Origin: CBDBKL01 sp965206675
GTDB lineage: Bacteria; Bdellovibrionota; Bdellovibrionia; Bdellovibrionales; JAKFYE01
Length of the DNA stretch: 64,000 bases
Direction: 5' to 3'
Assembly (NCBI GenBank): GCA_965206675.1
Contig: CBDBKL010000006.1
Span: forward strand, 248,001 to 312,000
Positions within the stretch are counted from its first letter, which is position 1. Each line of letters begins with the position of its first letter. Below the pieces are notes generated by a model. The model was not told the DNA's origin. It worked only from the letters and a program-made list of their open reading frames with translations, and searched no databases. Below, one piece after another: positions 9,553 through 19,112 of the stretch. The position numbers and the translations under genes are program-made.

Positions 9553-10533
9553 TTGGCACGCAGGGTTAGTTTGATTACAAAAATAAAAGATAATGACCTC
9601 AGAAGAGATCAATTTAATGATATTTCTTCTTGGAAAAAAATGCAGCCCGAGCTTAAGGGGACGAGAATTAAATCTATCTTCAAGAAGTCAAATGGAGATT
9701 CTACATTTTTATTTAAAGAACCAAATGATAAATTAGAAATACTAGGAGAAATTTTTAATAGTATTTTAGCTACAGAACTAAATATTGAACATGTTCAATA
9801 TTACCCTGCTATTTATTATGGTAAAAAGGGAGTTGTCTGTGAAAGATTTATCCAGCCAAGAGCTAAAGTCTCAGAGCTCTGGGAAATGAAAGAACTTTTA
9901 TATAGATACTCATCAAAATTACAAAAGCTCTCGTCAGAGGAATTTAAAAGCCTCAAAGGACGGAATGAAGCTGCAGCCATAGAACAACAAATTGATAATC
10001 TGTTTTTAATACTAGAGGATGAATTTGGTGATTCTATATTTCCATCTTTTTTTGAAATGATTGGTTTTGATGCCTTAATTGGTCATACAGATCGCCATTG
10101 GGAAAACTATGGCGTATTAGTCTATCTCAACAAAAAGGGAAACATTAATATGAAGTTTGCTCCATTATATGATACAGTAACCTGCTATTTAATTGGCTCC
10201 TTTAATGATGAACAAGTTGAAAAAATGTTAAACAAAGAATTAGAAGATCCAAAATGGTATAAGACTAAAAGTAGAGATATATCTAAAATAAAAGTACCTA
10301 ATGACCTCAAATCAAATCATTTCGATTTAATGAGGTTTATACTTAACGATAATAATATGAAAAAATACCATAATTCCCTAAGCAAAGCATTTGACAATTT
10401 CGATATAAAAAAGGTAAATCAAATATTCAAAAGATTCTTCCCACACGAAAGTCGGGTGAGAAAAAAGGCAATTATAAAGATTTTGAAACACAGGTATTCT
10501 ATTAGTAAACAAATAATTAAAAAGGGTGTATAA
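9553..10533 (+). CDS. HipA-like (HipT-type) Ser/Thr kinase
   Basis: Short HipA-family kinase (326 residues) made only of the kinase core. The ATP-binding lysine lies in FLFKEP (about 53-58). The catalytic loop is GHTDRHWENYG (about 174-184), and the metal-binding Asp is in PLYDTVT (about 205-211). HipA kinases phosphorylate an aminoacyl-tRNA synthetase or similar target and arrest growth. The start is TTG, supported by GGAG nine bases upstream. Its stop overlaps the next gene's start by one base (TAATG), so the two are one operon. The size and the lack of the HipA N-terminal subdomain resemble HipT of the tripartite HipBST systems. No HTH gene (HipB) is adjacent. Confidence 0.75.
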   Translation: MARRVSLITKIKDNDLRRDQFNDISSWKKMQPELKGTRIKSIFKKSNGDSTFLFKEPNDKLEILGEIFNSILATELNIEHVQYYPAIYYGKKGVVCERFIQPRAKVSELWEMKELLYRYSSKLQKLSSEEFKSLKGRNEAAAIEQQIDNLFLILEDEFGDSIFPSFFEMIGFDALIGHTDRHWENYGVLVYLNKKGNINMKFAPLYDTVTCYLIGSFNDEQVEKMLNKELEDPKWYKTKSRDISKIKVPNDLKSNHFDLMRFILNDNNMKKYHNSLSKAFDNFDIKKVNQIFKRFFPHESRVRKKAIIKILKHRYSISKQIIKKGV

Positions 10534-10964
10534 TGATTAATATGAAAATTAACACATTTTTCAAAACTCTTTTTAAAAATGGCAAAGTAAATATTGAAGA
10601 ATCAGACAAAACCCTATTAAAAATTCTAGTCAACGAAACACATGTAGCAGACTTATATCACGATGGAGACGATTTTTGTTTAGTCTATAAAAAAGCATTT
10701 TCTGATATTGGCTTACCAGCTTTTAACCCTGAAGATTTAGACTCTGCATCTAAACAACCCGAAATAAATCACTGCTATAAGAATAAAAACCTTTGGTTTG
10801 TATTTGCAGAAAGACTCCATGGTCTAGGACGTCGTGACCTTCAAAGTGAGATAAAAAAACTAGGGTTAAATAACGATTCTGACCCTCTATTACTTTTAGG
10901 TAGCTTAGGTAAAATCAGTATTGCAAAACCTTGGCGACTAGAGTTAGTTAAAAAATCAAGCTAA
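10533..10964 (+). CDS. HipA N-terminal-domain-like (HipS-type) protein
   Basis: Protein of 143 residues, translationally coupled to the kinase before it. The part around FCLVYKKAFSDIGLPAFNP and LWFVFAERLHGLGRRDL follows the pattern of the N-terminal subdomain of HipA (F-x-Y ... LP ... LW-x-x-F-x-x-R), and the end LGKISIAKPWRLEL fits the same fold. In HipBST the separate HipS protein is the antitoxin of the split kinase; here the order is kinase first, which differs from the hipB-hipS-hipT order described in E. coli. The antitoxin role is inference; the domain assignment is from pattern recognition only. Confidence 0.6.
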   Translation: MINMKINTFFKTLFKNGKVNIEESDKTLLKILVNETHVADLYHDGDDFCLVYKKAFSDIGLPAFNPEDLDSASKQPEINHCYKNKNLWFVFAERLHGLGRRDLQSEIKKLGLNNDSDPLLLLGSLGKISIAKPWRLELVKKSS

Positions 10965-11018
10965 AATAAACTTCTCTTCCTTTAAGTTGAGCTTAAGTTT
11001 TTCCATACAAACATTAAA

Positions 11019-11285
11019 TTACATTTCAACAAATGATTCTTTTTCAAATCTTTTTTCATAAACTCTCTTCTTAGAGACTGAAGGCATTTTTACACGACAT
11101 GCACATAAACAGTCTGTAATTGAATCGTTATAATTGAAAGTTACAATAGATTTACTTTTAATGACTTGTCCCTGTTTTAAACTTAAAACTGAACGATCAA
11201 AGTAAAATTCATTACCAATGGGATCAACAATGATACCATTCTCATCTCTCTCTGACCACCATAGAACTCTTCCAATAAGCTCCAC
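11019..11285 (-). CDS. Small cold-shock/OB-fold-like protein
   Basis: An 88-residue protein. The pattern IGRVLWWSERDENGIIVDP...FYFDRSVL...VTFNY recalls the cold-shock domain (G-x-V-x-W-F, G-x-I, V/F-F-H, V-x-F), but the RNA-binding aromatic motifs are changed, so a divergent OB-fold is the most that can be said. Two cysteines (CLCACR) lie near residues 60-64. The start is GTG, with AGAGGAG placed five bases upstream, a strong ribosome binding site. The tail is basic (SKKRVYEKRFEKE). It sits alone between the convergent HipA-like operon and coaE. Nucleic-acid binding is only inference. Confidence 0.55.
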   Translation of the reverse strand: MELIGRVLWWSERDENGIIVDPIGNEFYFDRSVLSLKQGQVIKSKSIVTFNYNDSITDCLCACRVKMPSVSKKRVYEKRFEKESFVEM

Positions 11286-11402
11286 CCCAACTCCTCTTTA
11301 ACAATTAAAAATTGTAGTTTTAATCAAATTAAGTATTTATTATTCAACGCCATAATAAGTCAACCCTTCTCAAAGTCAACATCATGAATCAAAAGTTTAG
11401 CT

Positions 11403-11984
11403 CTACAGACGATTAAGAAGAGCTTTGACCTGAACCTTAAGATCTTCAAGGGACCCATTATTTTCAATAACATGATTTGCTAATTTACGTTTTTCCTCTA
11501 TAGGCATCTGAGCTTTTAAACGCGCTTCAATATCCTTCTCAGACCACTGATTTCTCTCTCTCATCCTCTGCTTTTGTAAATCCACAGAACAGATAACAAG
11601 AACAATATCATCAAATTGTTTCTCTATATTTTTCTCAAACAACAACGGAACATCATAAAAAGCTCTCTCTACACCCTTTTCTTCCAAAGAGGTTTTTCGA
11701 CGATAGACCTCCTCTTGCACCAAAGGATGCAAAATAGACTCAAGCTGCTCCCTTTTCTTTGAATCATTGAAAATACACCTGGCCAGCTCAAAACGATCAA
11801 GAGTACCGTCCTCTAATACAAAATCAAAATGCTCTATAACCCTTTGATATCCCAATTGTTTTGACTGTAAAAGAATGTGAACGATCTCATCAGCATCAAT
11901 AACGGGCTCAGAATACCCCCTTAAAATCCCCGCTACCGTTGATTTGCCTGTGGCAATCCCTCCTGTCAAACCTATCCATTTCAT
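11403..11984 (-). CDS. coaE: Dephospho-CoA kinase
   Basis: Last enzyme of coenzyme A synthesis: it phosphorylates the 3'-hydroxyl of dephospho-CoA using ATP. The 193 residues match the family length. The P-loop GLTGGIATGKST is at about 5-16, the DAD motif (VIDADEIVH) near 28-36, and the lid region RMRERNQWSEKDIEAR and the end region NHVIENNGSLEDL follow the family pattern. It is transcribed away from the Ser/Thr kinase gene starting at 12063; the 78 bases between them must hold both promoters. Confidence 0.95.
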   Translation of the reverse strand: MKWIGLTGGIATGKSTVAGILRGYSEPVIDADEIVHILLQSKQLGYQRVIEHFDFVLEDGTLDRFELARCIFNDSKKREQLESILHPLVQEEVYRRKTSLEEKGVERAFYDVPLLFEKNIEKQFDDIVLVICSVDLQKQRMRERNQWSEKDIEARLKAQMPIEEKRKLANHVIENNGSLEDLKVQVKALLNRL

Positions 11985-12062
11985 AAAATATCCCTATTTT
12001 TTAAAGACTTACATCCCTTTTTCCGAAAAAGATTATGACAAAGTAGGACCTCAGGAGCAAAG

Positions 12063-14033
12063 GTGCCAAGAACAATACAGTTTGGAAAATACATACTTTT
12101 TGAAAAGATAGCCAGCGGCGGAATGGCTGAAATCTTTCTCGCAAAAAACCAGGGGGCAGAAAATGTCTCTAAGTTCATAGCTATTAAAAGAATACTTCCA
12201 GAGTTTTCTCAGAATCAAGAATTCATTCAAATGTTTAAGGAAGAGGCCAAAATTGCCATTCATCTCTCACACTCAAACGTTGTTTCCATCTTTGAGTTCT
12301 CTGAAGAAAGAGGACAATTCTATCTCTCAATGGAATTTGTGCAGGGCCATAACTTAAGAAAAATCCTAAATAGAATAAGTAAGATCCAACAATTCCTTTC
12401 CGTGGACCAAATTGTTTACATTATAAACGAAACTTCCAGAGGATTAGGTTATGCGCATCGATGTGTAAGTGGAACAACAGGAAAGCCGCTCAACATCATC
12501 CATCGTGATATGAGCCCACAAAACATCATGATAAACTACGAAGGCGAAATAAAAATCGTAGATTTTGGAATAGCAAAAGCAGAAAGCAAAATTGAAAACA
12601 CACGTGCTGGAACTCTTAAGGGTAAATTTGGATATATGAGCCCCGAACAAGTCGATGGATTTGAAGTTGATTCCCGAAGTGATATTTTCTCTCTTGGAAT
12701 TGTACTCTGGGAACTTCTCTCTGGAAAACGTCTTTTTATATCCAATAATGAAGTCAACACCCTCCGAAAAATCCGAGATTGTAATATACCGAGCCTACAA
12801 CCTCTCAATCCCAGCGTTCCCGCAGAGCTTGAACGCATTACTAACAAAGCCCTAGCTCGTGATCGCTCCTTAAGATATCAATCGGCTGACGAGTTCCATA
12901 GAGATTTAAATAGATTTTTACATCGACAGTATCCAGATTTTGCAGTTCAAGATTTTTCCAGATTCATAAAAACCCTCTTTGCAAAAGAGCGTGAAGATAT
13001 TCGAAGAAAACTGGTCAATTATGGAAAAGTACAACTCCCCCTAACAAAGGAAACAACAACTTTTGCAAAAGAAGGCACTCATACTCTTGCCCCTGAGCCT
13101 TCAAAAACTCAGAAGAAAAGCCAATCCAACAATAAAATAGAACCAATAAGCTTAGATGACGCTCACATGAGTCATAGCAATCTAGAAGTGGAAATGCCCA
13201 AACAACAAGTTACGCAAAAAACAGAAAACATAGCCCCTCACACAACAACACAATATCAAAAAAGATATGAGGATTCTCACTTTGCGACACAAACTGAATA
13301 CCACACAACAACAAAAAGCACGGATAACAATAAATTCGTAACAGGAGTTATATCTCTTGTTTTTCTAGCTTTAATGGCTCTTGGTGGATATTATGTTTGG
13401 TCTTCACCTGATTTAAGACAAAAAATCTTAAATCTTGCTCTTGCTCCTCATGATGACAGCTCTTTTCAACAAGCCAGTCAGGAAAAAAAGACAAACGTCA
13501 TCCCAGAACCGCCAGTTCCTAATACAATCTCTTACTTAATAAGAAGTATACCAAGCGGTGCAAAGATTTTTATTGATAATGCTGAAGTACAGCCTGCTAT
13601 CTTTACCCCAAGTGAAATCACCATAGAGGCTAACAAGGCCATAAAAATAAAACTTCAAAAAAGAGGCTACAAACCCTTTGTAAAAAATGTTCGAGTTAGT
13701 AAAGATGGAGAACAGCTCTACGCAGAGCTTGTTAAAACTTCGCTGGGATATTTAAATCTAAATGTACAGCCTAGTGATGCAGATATATATATAAACAAAA
13801 AGAAGATCCCTGAGTCGCCCCCTCTTTTAGAATACCCTATTCCAGCTAACAAAAAAATTGAAATCATTGCTCGCAATAATGCTCGAGGAACACTAGATCG
13901 TAAAGTCATAGTCATAAGAGAAAATAAAGTGAAAACTGTAAATCTTTTCCTAACGAAGCCCAAAATAAAAAAGCGAGCTAAGAAAAATAGAAGAGGGAAA
14001 GCAAGAAGTACGATTAGTGCTAGGAAAAAATAA
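12063..14033 (+). CDS. Transmembrane Ser/Thr protein kinase with two PEGA domains
   Basis: Hanks-type kinase of 656 residues. The kinase domain (about 8-285) has a Gly-rich loop IASGGMAEIF, the ATP lysine in AIKRIL, catalytic loop HRDMSPQN (about 146-153), DFG (about 167-169) and MSPEQ. A Pro/Thr/Gln-rich linker follows, then one membrane segment (about 424-445, VISLVFLALMALGGYYVW) and two PEGA repeats (about 490-560 and 563-635; first begins SIPSGAKIFID). The tail is very basic. The kinase is therefore cytoplasmic and the PEGA domains periplasmic, probably touching the cell wall or surface. The start is GTG with AGGAG five bases upstream. This architecture is common in Myxococcota and Bdellovibrionota. 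Confidence 0.93.
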   Translation: MPRTIQFGKYILFEKIASGGMAEIFLAKNQGAENVSKFIAIKRILPEFSQNQEFIQMFKEEAKIAIHLSHSNVVSIFEFSEERGQFYLSMEFVQGHNLRKILNRISKIQQFLSVDQIVYIINETSRGLGYAHRCVSGTTGKPLNIIHRDMSPQNIMINYEGEIKIVDFGIAKAESKIENTRAGTLKGKFGYMSPEQVDGFEVDSRSDIFSLGIVLWELLSGKRLFISNNEVNTLRKIRDCNIPSLQPLNPSVPAELERITNKALARDRSLRYQSADEFHRDLNRFLHRQYPDFAVQDFSRFIKTLFAKEREDIRRKLVNYGKVQLPLTKETTTFAKEGTHTLAPEPSKTQKKSQSNNKIEPISLDDAHMSHSNLEVEMPKQQVTQKTENIAPHTTTQYQKRYEDSHFATQTEYHTTTKSTDNNKFVTGVISLVFLALMALGGYYVWSSPDLRQKILNLALAPHDDSSFQQASQEKKTNVIPEPPVPNTISYLIRSIPSGAKIFIDNAEVQPAIFTPSEITIEANKAIKIKLQKRGYKPFVKNVRVSKDGEQLYAELVKTSLGYLNLNVQPSDADIYINKKKIPESPPLLEYPIPANKKIEIIARNNARGTLDRKVIVIRENKVKTVNLFLTKPKIKKRAKKNRRGKARSTISARKK

Positions 14034-14073
14034 AGTCATTAGCTCTTGTTTTGTGAAATCAGAAAACTTCAAA

Positions 14074-14607
14074 TCACTTGCGCAGCATCAAATCTAACAC
14101 TAAACGTCCAGGCTTGTTCCGCCGCACCATCTCAAACACTTCAAAAACAACCCCCTTCTGTAAATTCAAAACAACATTTAAATTCCCATCAAAAGGATCT
14201 GTAGTGATATCGACACGCTCTACAAGGGGCGATTTTACCATCTTCTGTTCTAATTCATCATGACTCATGTTTTGGGGTAACTTAAGTCCTATATTTAAAA
14301 ATAAACTGGATGGACTGTTTTTGGTGACATGAAAAAAAGAAAATCTCCGGGTCTGATTTTCAAAGATAAGTCTCTCAATATTTTTTTGAGAATAAAACTT
14401 TCTTCTAACGTCCATTAGAACGTTACCTTTTTTATACTGACCACCTAAAAAGTGTCCCCTATTAAAGTAGCGATTTTTCTTATCAAACCCCACCCGAAGA
14501 GGCTGAGGCTTTTCAGCCCATGGAATCGACCCTAAGCTCATAATGGAAATAAATAGCAACTTTAAAATCATAAAAATAGAATACTCACTTATTACCAAAC
14601 CCTGCAA
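14074..14607 (-). CDS. Secreted AMIN-like domain protein
   Basis: Protein of 177 residues with an N-terminal hydrophobic signal (ILKLLFISIMSLGSIPWA) and a soluble remainder. The end (VFEVFEMVRRNKPGRLVLDL) has the beta-strand pattern of AMIN domains, which bind envelope components. The frame opens with TTG 14607, but ATG 14571 gives a more normal signal peptide (MILKLLFISIMS); neither start has a strong ribosome binding site. It follows the large lipoprotein gene at 18001-14648 on the same strand after 40 bases, so they may be co-transcribed. The AMIN assignment is tentative. Confidence 0.6.
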   Translation of the reverse strand: MQGLVISEYSIFMILKLLFISIMSLGSIPWAEKPQPLRVGFDKKNRYFNRGHFLGGQYKKGNVLMDVRRKFYSQKNIERLIFENQTRRFSFFHVTKNSPSSLFLNIGLKLPQNMSHDELEQKMVKSPLVERVDITTDPFDGNLNVVLNLQKGVVFEVFEMVRRNKPGRLVLDLMLRK

Positions 14608-14647
14608 GTCTTAATTTGCTTACATTATATTAAAAACTCTAAACTTT

Positions 14648-17600
14648 TTAATACACACTTTCCGTTGGCACGAAGTTATCAATAAGCATCTCAACAATTC
14701 TTCGCGCTTCACCCGCTTGTATAAGATACTTAACATCTAAAATAAGCCCCCGAAGCAGTCCTTCATTTGCCAATATATTTACAACTTGAGACACCCTATC
14801 GGCCTCTTCATAATCCCAATTTGTATCCAACCATGTTGTTGCTTGGTATGAGCTTTTAATGACCGATGGACCAATATTTCTTAAAAAGTTAATCACCAAA
14901 TCAACATCTTGCTTTTTTATAAAATCGACAACTGAATACATTAAAGGCACTTCTAAAGGTGAAGGCGCATCCCATAACAAATTATAAAACCAATAAGATA
15001 GTCCATAAAAATATTTTGCTCCTAAATTTTGTAACTTCGAAATATCTTCTATCAAAAAAGAAATATCCTGAGACACTGGGAATTCCTTGGCCGCCCAACC
15101 TATAAGTTCCGGAGAGGCAAATACAAAAGGAGCTACCGTCAATAATGTATCTAACCTGTTCATTTCAAGAGTTTTCAAATCAATTAATTCTTTGTAATCT
15201 GAAAAACTCTTAGAAAAAGCAAACAAGTTCCGATGACTCTGGAGATTCACCCACATCAATAGACCTCTGAGAGAGGTTTTTAACCTCTGATTGGCATAGA
15301 GAACATGAAGCCCCAGAAAAGTATTTTTGATAAGTCGAGAATGATTAAATGGATTTAACTTCTTTTCCTGATTGTTTCTTAAAAATTGATGAAAGGCTCT
15401 CATTAATCCTCGAGATTCCAGCTCAAAAAGGACATCAAAATTCTCTCTCAAATTTCTAGCATACTGTTTTTTTTGCTCTGATAAGCCCAGAATGATACTC
15501 CCCCACTCCATTTTAAAATTTAAAGTTCTAAGAGCTTCTAGCGGCGTTGGAGACTCCAAAAAAATATTAATAGCATGATCTCCAAAGTGTTTGGCTCCAA
15601 GGCCAATAGACTCTAACCATGGCCAGAGTTCTAAATCTGTAGATTCCATTAAGATCTCAACTCTCTGAAGAGGCGTAAGTATTTTTTCTACATAATCATT
15701 TATTCCGGGACCATACCAGTATTTAACCTTTTGCAAGTGGCTCACGGCCCATTCCACACCATAGACAAAGCGTTCAATTTCATCTCTTGAGAGAGTGTTT
15801 TTAAAAGCTTGTAAAAAAGCAAAAATCTCCCCTGAATTAAATTCCAATAAATCTAAAAGCTCATCACGTTCATGTTCGATAAAATTAGACACCCTTGCCA
15901 TAAGTTCTTCAACTAAGCTCTCTGAAAGTAAACCATAGGTTTTACTAAAAACCTGTTCATTCACGGTTAATGCCGTTGTAGCACTTAAAGTTTGCACTTC
16001 TCTAAGGGCATCAAATGCTATAGGAGCGTGTGGAGAATTTAAACTTGATAAAAACGCCCAAAGCATTTGCTTAGAGTTTTCTATATTTTTAAAATAATCT
16101 TCTAGTAATAAACTCTCTTTTGAGTTTGTAGAAATCTGTAATACATTATCTGCAAACTCAACAATATCTCCTGAGCTTAAGCCTCTTTCCAAGTTAGAAA
16201 TAAACTGATCAAAACTTACCCCCTCTAACAGTCTATTTTTTAAAAGGTTCATAACCCAGAGCAGTTGACCGCGATCTTTTAGAATATTAATAGCTGCGCT
16301 CAAATGTGGAACTTCATTATCAGCATTAAAACACTCAAACACTCTCTGAAAATTATCCAAACTACCAAACAGCCCTCTATTTAATTGATAGCACTGATGA
16401 TACCCACTACCCCAATTACTCGATGATTCTACTTTAGGAAGGCTAACCCTTGGCAATCTGACCACTCTAGGTTCTAAATCCTGATGGTATCCATTCACTT
16501 CTAATATGAAACTTAACAAACCATTTAATTCTCCTGATCGTTCCAAAGTATAAAGCGTATCAAAAAACTTTCTAAACGCTTCTGACTTAACAGAATCAAT
16601 AAAATAAACACCACTGGGGGACTCAAGATTTAAAAGATTAGAAGTCTTAGAAAGAACTCGGCCTGCTGAATACAAAGTTGTGTACTCACTCTGCAATACT
16701 CTTCTCAATGCCCCCAATATATTTTCTAAATGATTTGCAAACTCTACTGGGTACTGATTTCTATAAGCTCCAATGATATTTGTAGTTTGTTCTACAGCTT
16801 CAGTCTCTAGTAACTCAACCCAACCCCTAAAAGCTTCATGAGTTTCAGGAGTATAGTGGTTTGAAAGAGCAGAGATAAAATCTTCTTCTGCATTAGCTTT
16901 AGCCACGCTAGAAAATAAAAACTCTAAAAACGGAGCTGATGTTTCATTAAAAACATCTCCAATCCTTGAAAAGTCACCCCACTCCTCTTTAACACCTGTT
17001 AAAAACAGAGATAAGACTCTATGGGACTCGGATTTAACTATCTGTCCTAAAGCTTGCAACCCACTTTCTAATCCCTGTCTATCAATAGTATTTAGATCAC
17101 AATTTTGAATAACAAATGTAGAAAACACGGGAATCTCAATCATTGTAAACCGTCTCATCGCAGGGTCATCATTCATACGTTTTTGAAATTGTGTCTCTAA
17201 GAAGTTCAAATAACTGGGAATATTTCTTCTTATTCTAGGACATTGCACTTTTCTAGAGGCAAATTTAACCAAGCCTGAAAATACAAAAATCGGAGTCTCA
17301 TATTTCTCACCGGAACCTAATGTATGAATAAATCTTTGCATTCCCTTTGGATCTTTGCCCATAGGCTTTAAAACTTCTAACAAACTCTCTTCGGTTAAGG
17401 GTTGAAGAATGGTATGAAGCTGTTTTTGGCCAAATAGAAGCTCCCAATTTCTATTGAGTATACGGTCCAAAGATTCATTAGGCACCGTATGAGCCATTCT
17501 TCTTATAGATCGATAGAGGAAATCACTTTTAAAAAAACTGTCAGCCTTTTCCCAATGTGAAGGGGACATTAAAATAGTTCGAAGAGTATCTGTGATGCTC

Positions 17601-18001
17601 GCATTATGAAAATTTTTGGAATACATGTCTAAGTCAGAAATAAATTGAGAAAGATTTTGAATAAAGCCACTCTCCCCTACTCCGTGTATAAATTCATGAA
17701 AGTCAGAGCGGACGCCTTGCTCTTGAAGTTGGAATGTCAGTTGAATTAATGATTCACTTTCTGGAGCAACCTCTGCTAGCCCTCCAACATAATCTTTCAG
17801 CGCATGCAATGAGTCGTTATTGCGAGATAGACAATTCAATGTCTCTAAAAAGGCCGCATTTGTAGAGCCCAGCCGAACGTTTTCACACTCAGTATAAGAA
17901 ACTTTCACAGTAGGATGGGGGAAGAAAACCTGCGAGCAACCCGTTAACAATACCGAAATACCAAGAGACAAACTGAAAATTCGCATAAGGATTTGAAGCA
18001 T
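14648..18001 (-). CDS. Very large lipoprotein of unknown function (1117 residues)
   Basis: The N-terminus is a lipoprotein signal peptide with lipobox LLTG-C22. The remainder is long, mostly predicted helical, with many leucine-rich amphipathic helices and no recognisable catalytic motif or repeat unit. ATG 18001 has AGGA seven bases upstream. Length and single-domain look suggest an envelope scaffold specific to this lineage. I do not recognise a family. The gene is followed closely by the AMIN-like gene and is divergent from nadK. Confidence 0.8.
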   Translation of the reverse strand: MLQILMRIFSLSLGISVLLTGCSQVFFPHPTVKVSYTECENVRLGSTNAAFLETLNCLSRNNDSLHALKDYVGGLAEVAPESESLIQLTFQLQEQGVRSDFHEFIHGVGESGFIQNLSQFISDLDMYSKNFHNASITDTLRTILMSPSHWEKADSFFKSDFLYRSIRRMAHTVPNESLDRILNRNWELLFGQKQLHTILQPLTEESLLEVLKPMGKDPKGMQRFIHTLGSGEKYETPIFVFSGLVKFASRKVQCPRIRRNIPSYLNFLETQFQKRMNDDPAMRRFTMIEIPVFSTFVIQNCDLNTIDRQGLESGLQALGQIVKSESHRVLSLFLTGVKEEWGDFSRIGDVFNETSAPFLEFLFSSVAKANAEEDFISALSNHYTPETHEAFRGWVELLETEAVEQTTNIIGAYRNQYPVEFANHLENILGALRRVLQSEYTTLYSAGRVLSKTSNLLNLESPSGVYFIDSVKSEAFRKFFDTLYTLERSGELNGLLSFILEVNGYHQDLEPRVVRLPRVSLPKVESSSNWGSGYHQCYQLNRGLFGSLDNFQRVFECFNADNEVPHLSAAINILKDRGQLLWVMNLLKNRLLEGVSFDQFISNLERGLSSGDIVEFADNVLQISTNSKESLLLEDYFKNIENSKQMLWAFLSSLNSPHAPIAFDALREVQTLSATTALTVNEQVFSKTYGLLSESLVEELMARVSNFIEHERDELLDLLEFNSGEIFAFLQAFKNTLSRDEIERFVYGVEWAVSHLQKVKYWYGPGINDYVEKILTPLQRVEILMESTDLELWPWLESIGLGAKHFGDHAINIFLESPTPLEALRTLNFKMEWGSIILGLSEQKKQYARNLRENFDVLFELESRGLMRAFHQFLRNNQEKKLNPFNHSRLIKNTFLGLHVLYANQRLKTSLRGLLMWVNLQSHRNLFAFSKSFSDYKELIDLKTLEMNRLDTLLTVAPFVFASPELIGWAAKEFPVSQDISFLIEDISKLQNLGAKYFYGLSYWFYNLLWDAPSPLEVPLMYSVVDFIKKQDVDLVINFLRNIGPSVIKSSYQATTWLDTNWDYEEADRVSQVVNILANEGLLRGLILDVKYLIQAGEARRIVEMLIDNFVPTESVY

Positions 18002-18228
18002 TTTCGATTCCTGACTTCAAGAAAAATCTTATGCTTTTCCCGGACCTTAAAAGAAACTTCTCATATATGAACAAAAGATCATCAATAACTGAATTTTTAC
18101 GACTAAAATTTTGCAATAAAAAGTAAAACCTCAACTTGGATTTCAGGATGACGCAATCAATCAAATTAAGCGGGCTCACGAAGGTCGACATTTCATATAG
18201 GATTGAGATAGGCTGAACATCGGGAATT

Positions 18229-19107
18229 ATGAAGCAATTAAAAACTCCTCAAAAACGGTTAAAAAATATTGGGATTGTTTACCGACCCAGGAAAAAGCAA
18301 GCTCTAGAACTTGCTAAAAGGGTTATCGAATGGGCCGAGGGCCATAAAATATCCTGTTACTCTCACCCCATGCAAAAAACTCTCCCTAAAACAAAGAAAC
18401 TCCCAAAGACCGCAATAGATAAAATGGATTTATTTATTGTTTTGGGTGGGGATGGAACATATTTAAAGGCTGTTCGACTGATTGATGGACGGCAAATTCC
18501 TATCTTTGGTGTCAACTTAGGTTCCTTGGGATTTCTTACAGAGCCTGTTCAGCAAATTGAAAAAACATTGAATAATATTCTTAAAGGTAAAGTGAAACTG
18601 GAAACACGATCCATGTTAAAGGTCGGTATCCGCAAGAAGGGAAAACCTTTAGCAACCTATTTAGCTTTAAATGAAATAGTCCTTGAAAGAGGGCCTATCA
18701 CACACCTTATTAATCTAGGCGTTTATTCTAACAAAAAGCTCATCAGCGATATTAAAGCTGATGGATTAATTATTAGTACACCAACGGGTTCAACAGCTTA
18801 TAACTTAGCGGCGGGCGGTCCCATTATTCACCCTAGCGTACCTGCTATAGTTGTAACTCCTATTTGTCCACACAGTTTTACAAATAAGCCCATTACTTTA
18901 TCTGATAAAAGTGAAGTTATTATTAAGGTCAATCGAGTGACTCAAAAAGCCATCTTTATGTTGGACGGAAAACTTTGTGGCAACATTAACAACAAAGATG
19001 AGGTTATTGTTCAACGATCACCGAAGGACCATATCTTTTACGCCACTTCTGAACACTGTTATTTTGAAACTCTGAGAGAAAAGATGAAGTTTGGAAAGAG
19101 AGGTTAA
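18229..19107 (+). CDS. nadK: NAD kinase
   Basis: ATP-NAD kinase making NADP. The 292 residues are the usual length. The GGDGT motif (VLGGDGTYLKA) lies near residue 73-83, the NLGSLGFLTE motif follows, and the Gly-rich STPTGSTAYNLAAGGPI region is present. It lies five bases upstream of recN, the arrangement seen in many proteobacteria, so the two are almost certainly one operon. GGGA precedes the ATG. Confidence 0.95.
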   Translation: MKQLKTPQKRLKNIGIVYRPRKKQALELAKRVIEWAEGHKISCYSHPMQKTLPKTKKLPKTAIDKMDLFIVLGGDGTYLKAVRLIDGRQIPIFGVNLGSLGFLTEPVQQIEKTLNNILKGKVKLETRSMLKVGIRKKGKPLATYLALNEIVLERGPITHLINLGVYSNKKLISDIKADGLIISTPTGSTAYNLAAGGPIIHPSVPAIVVTPICPHSFTNKPITLSDKSEVIIKVNRVTQKAIFMLDGKLCGNINNKDEVIVQRSPKDHIFYATSEHCYFETLREKMKFGKRG

Positions 19108-19112
19108 AGGCT

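Noticed and set aside
12536..12847. 103-codon antisense frame in the Ser/Thr kinase
   Set aside because: Opposite conserved kinase motifs; no start signal.
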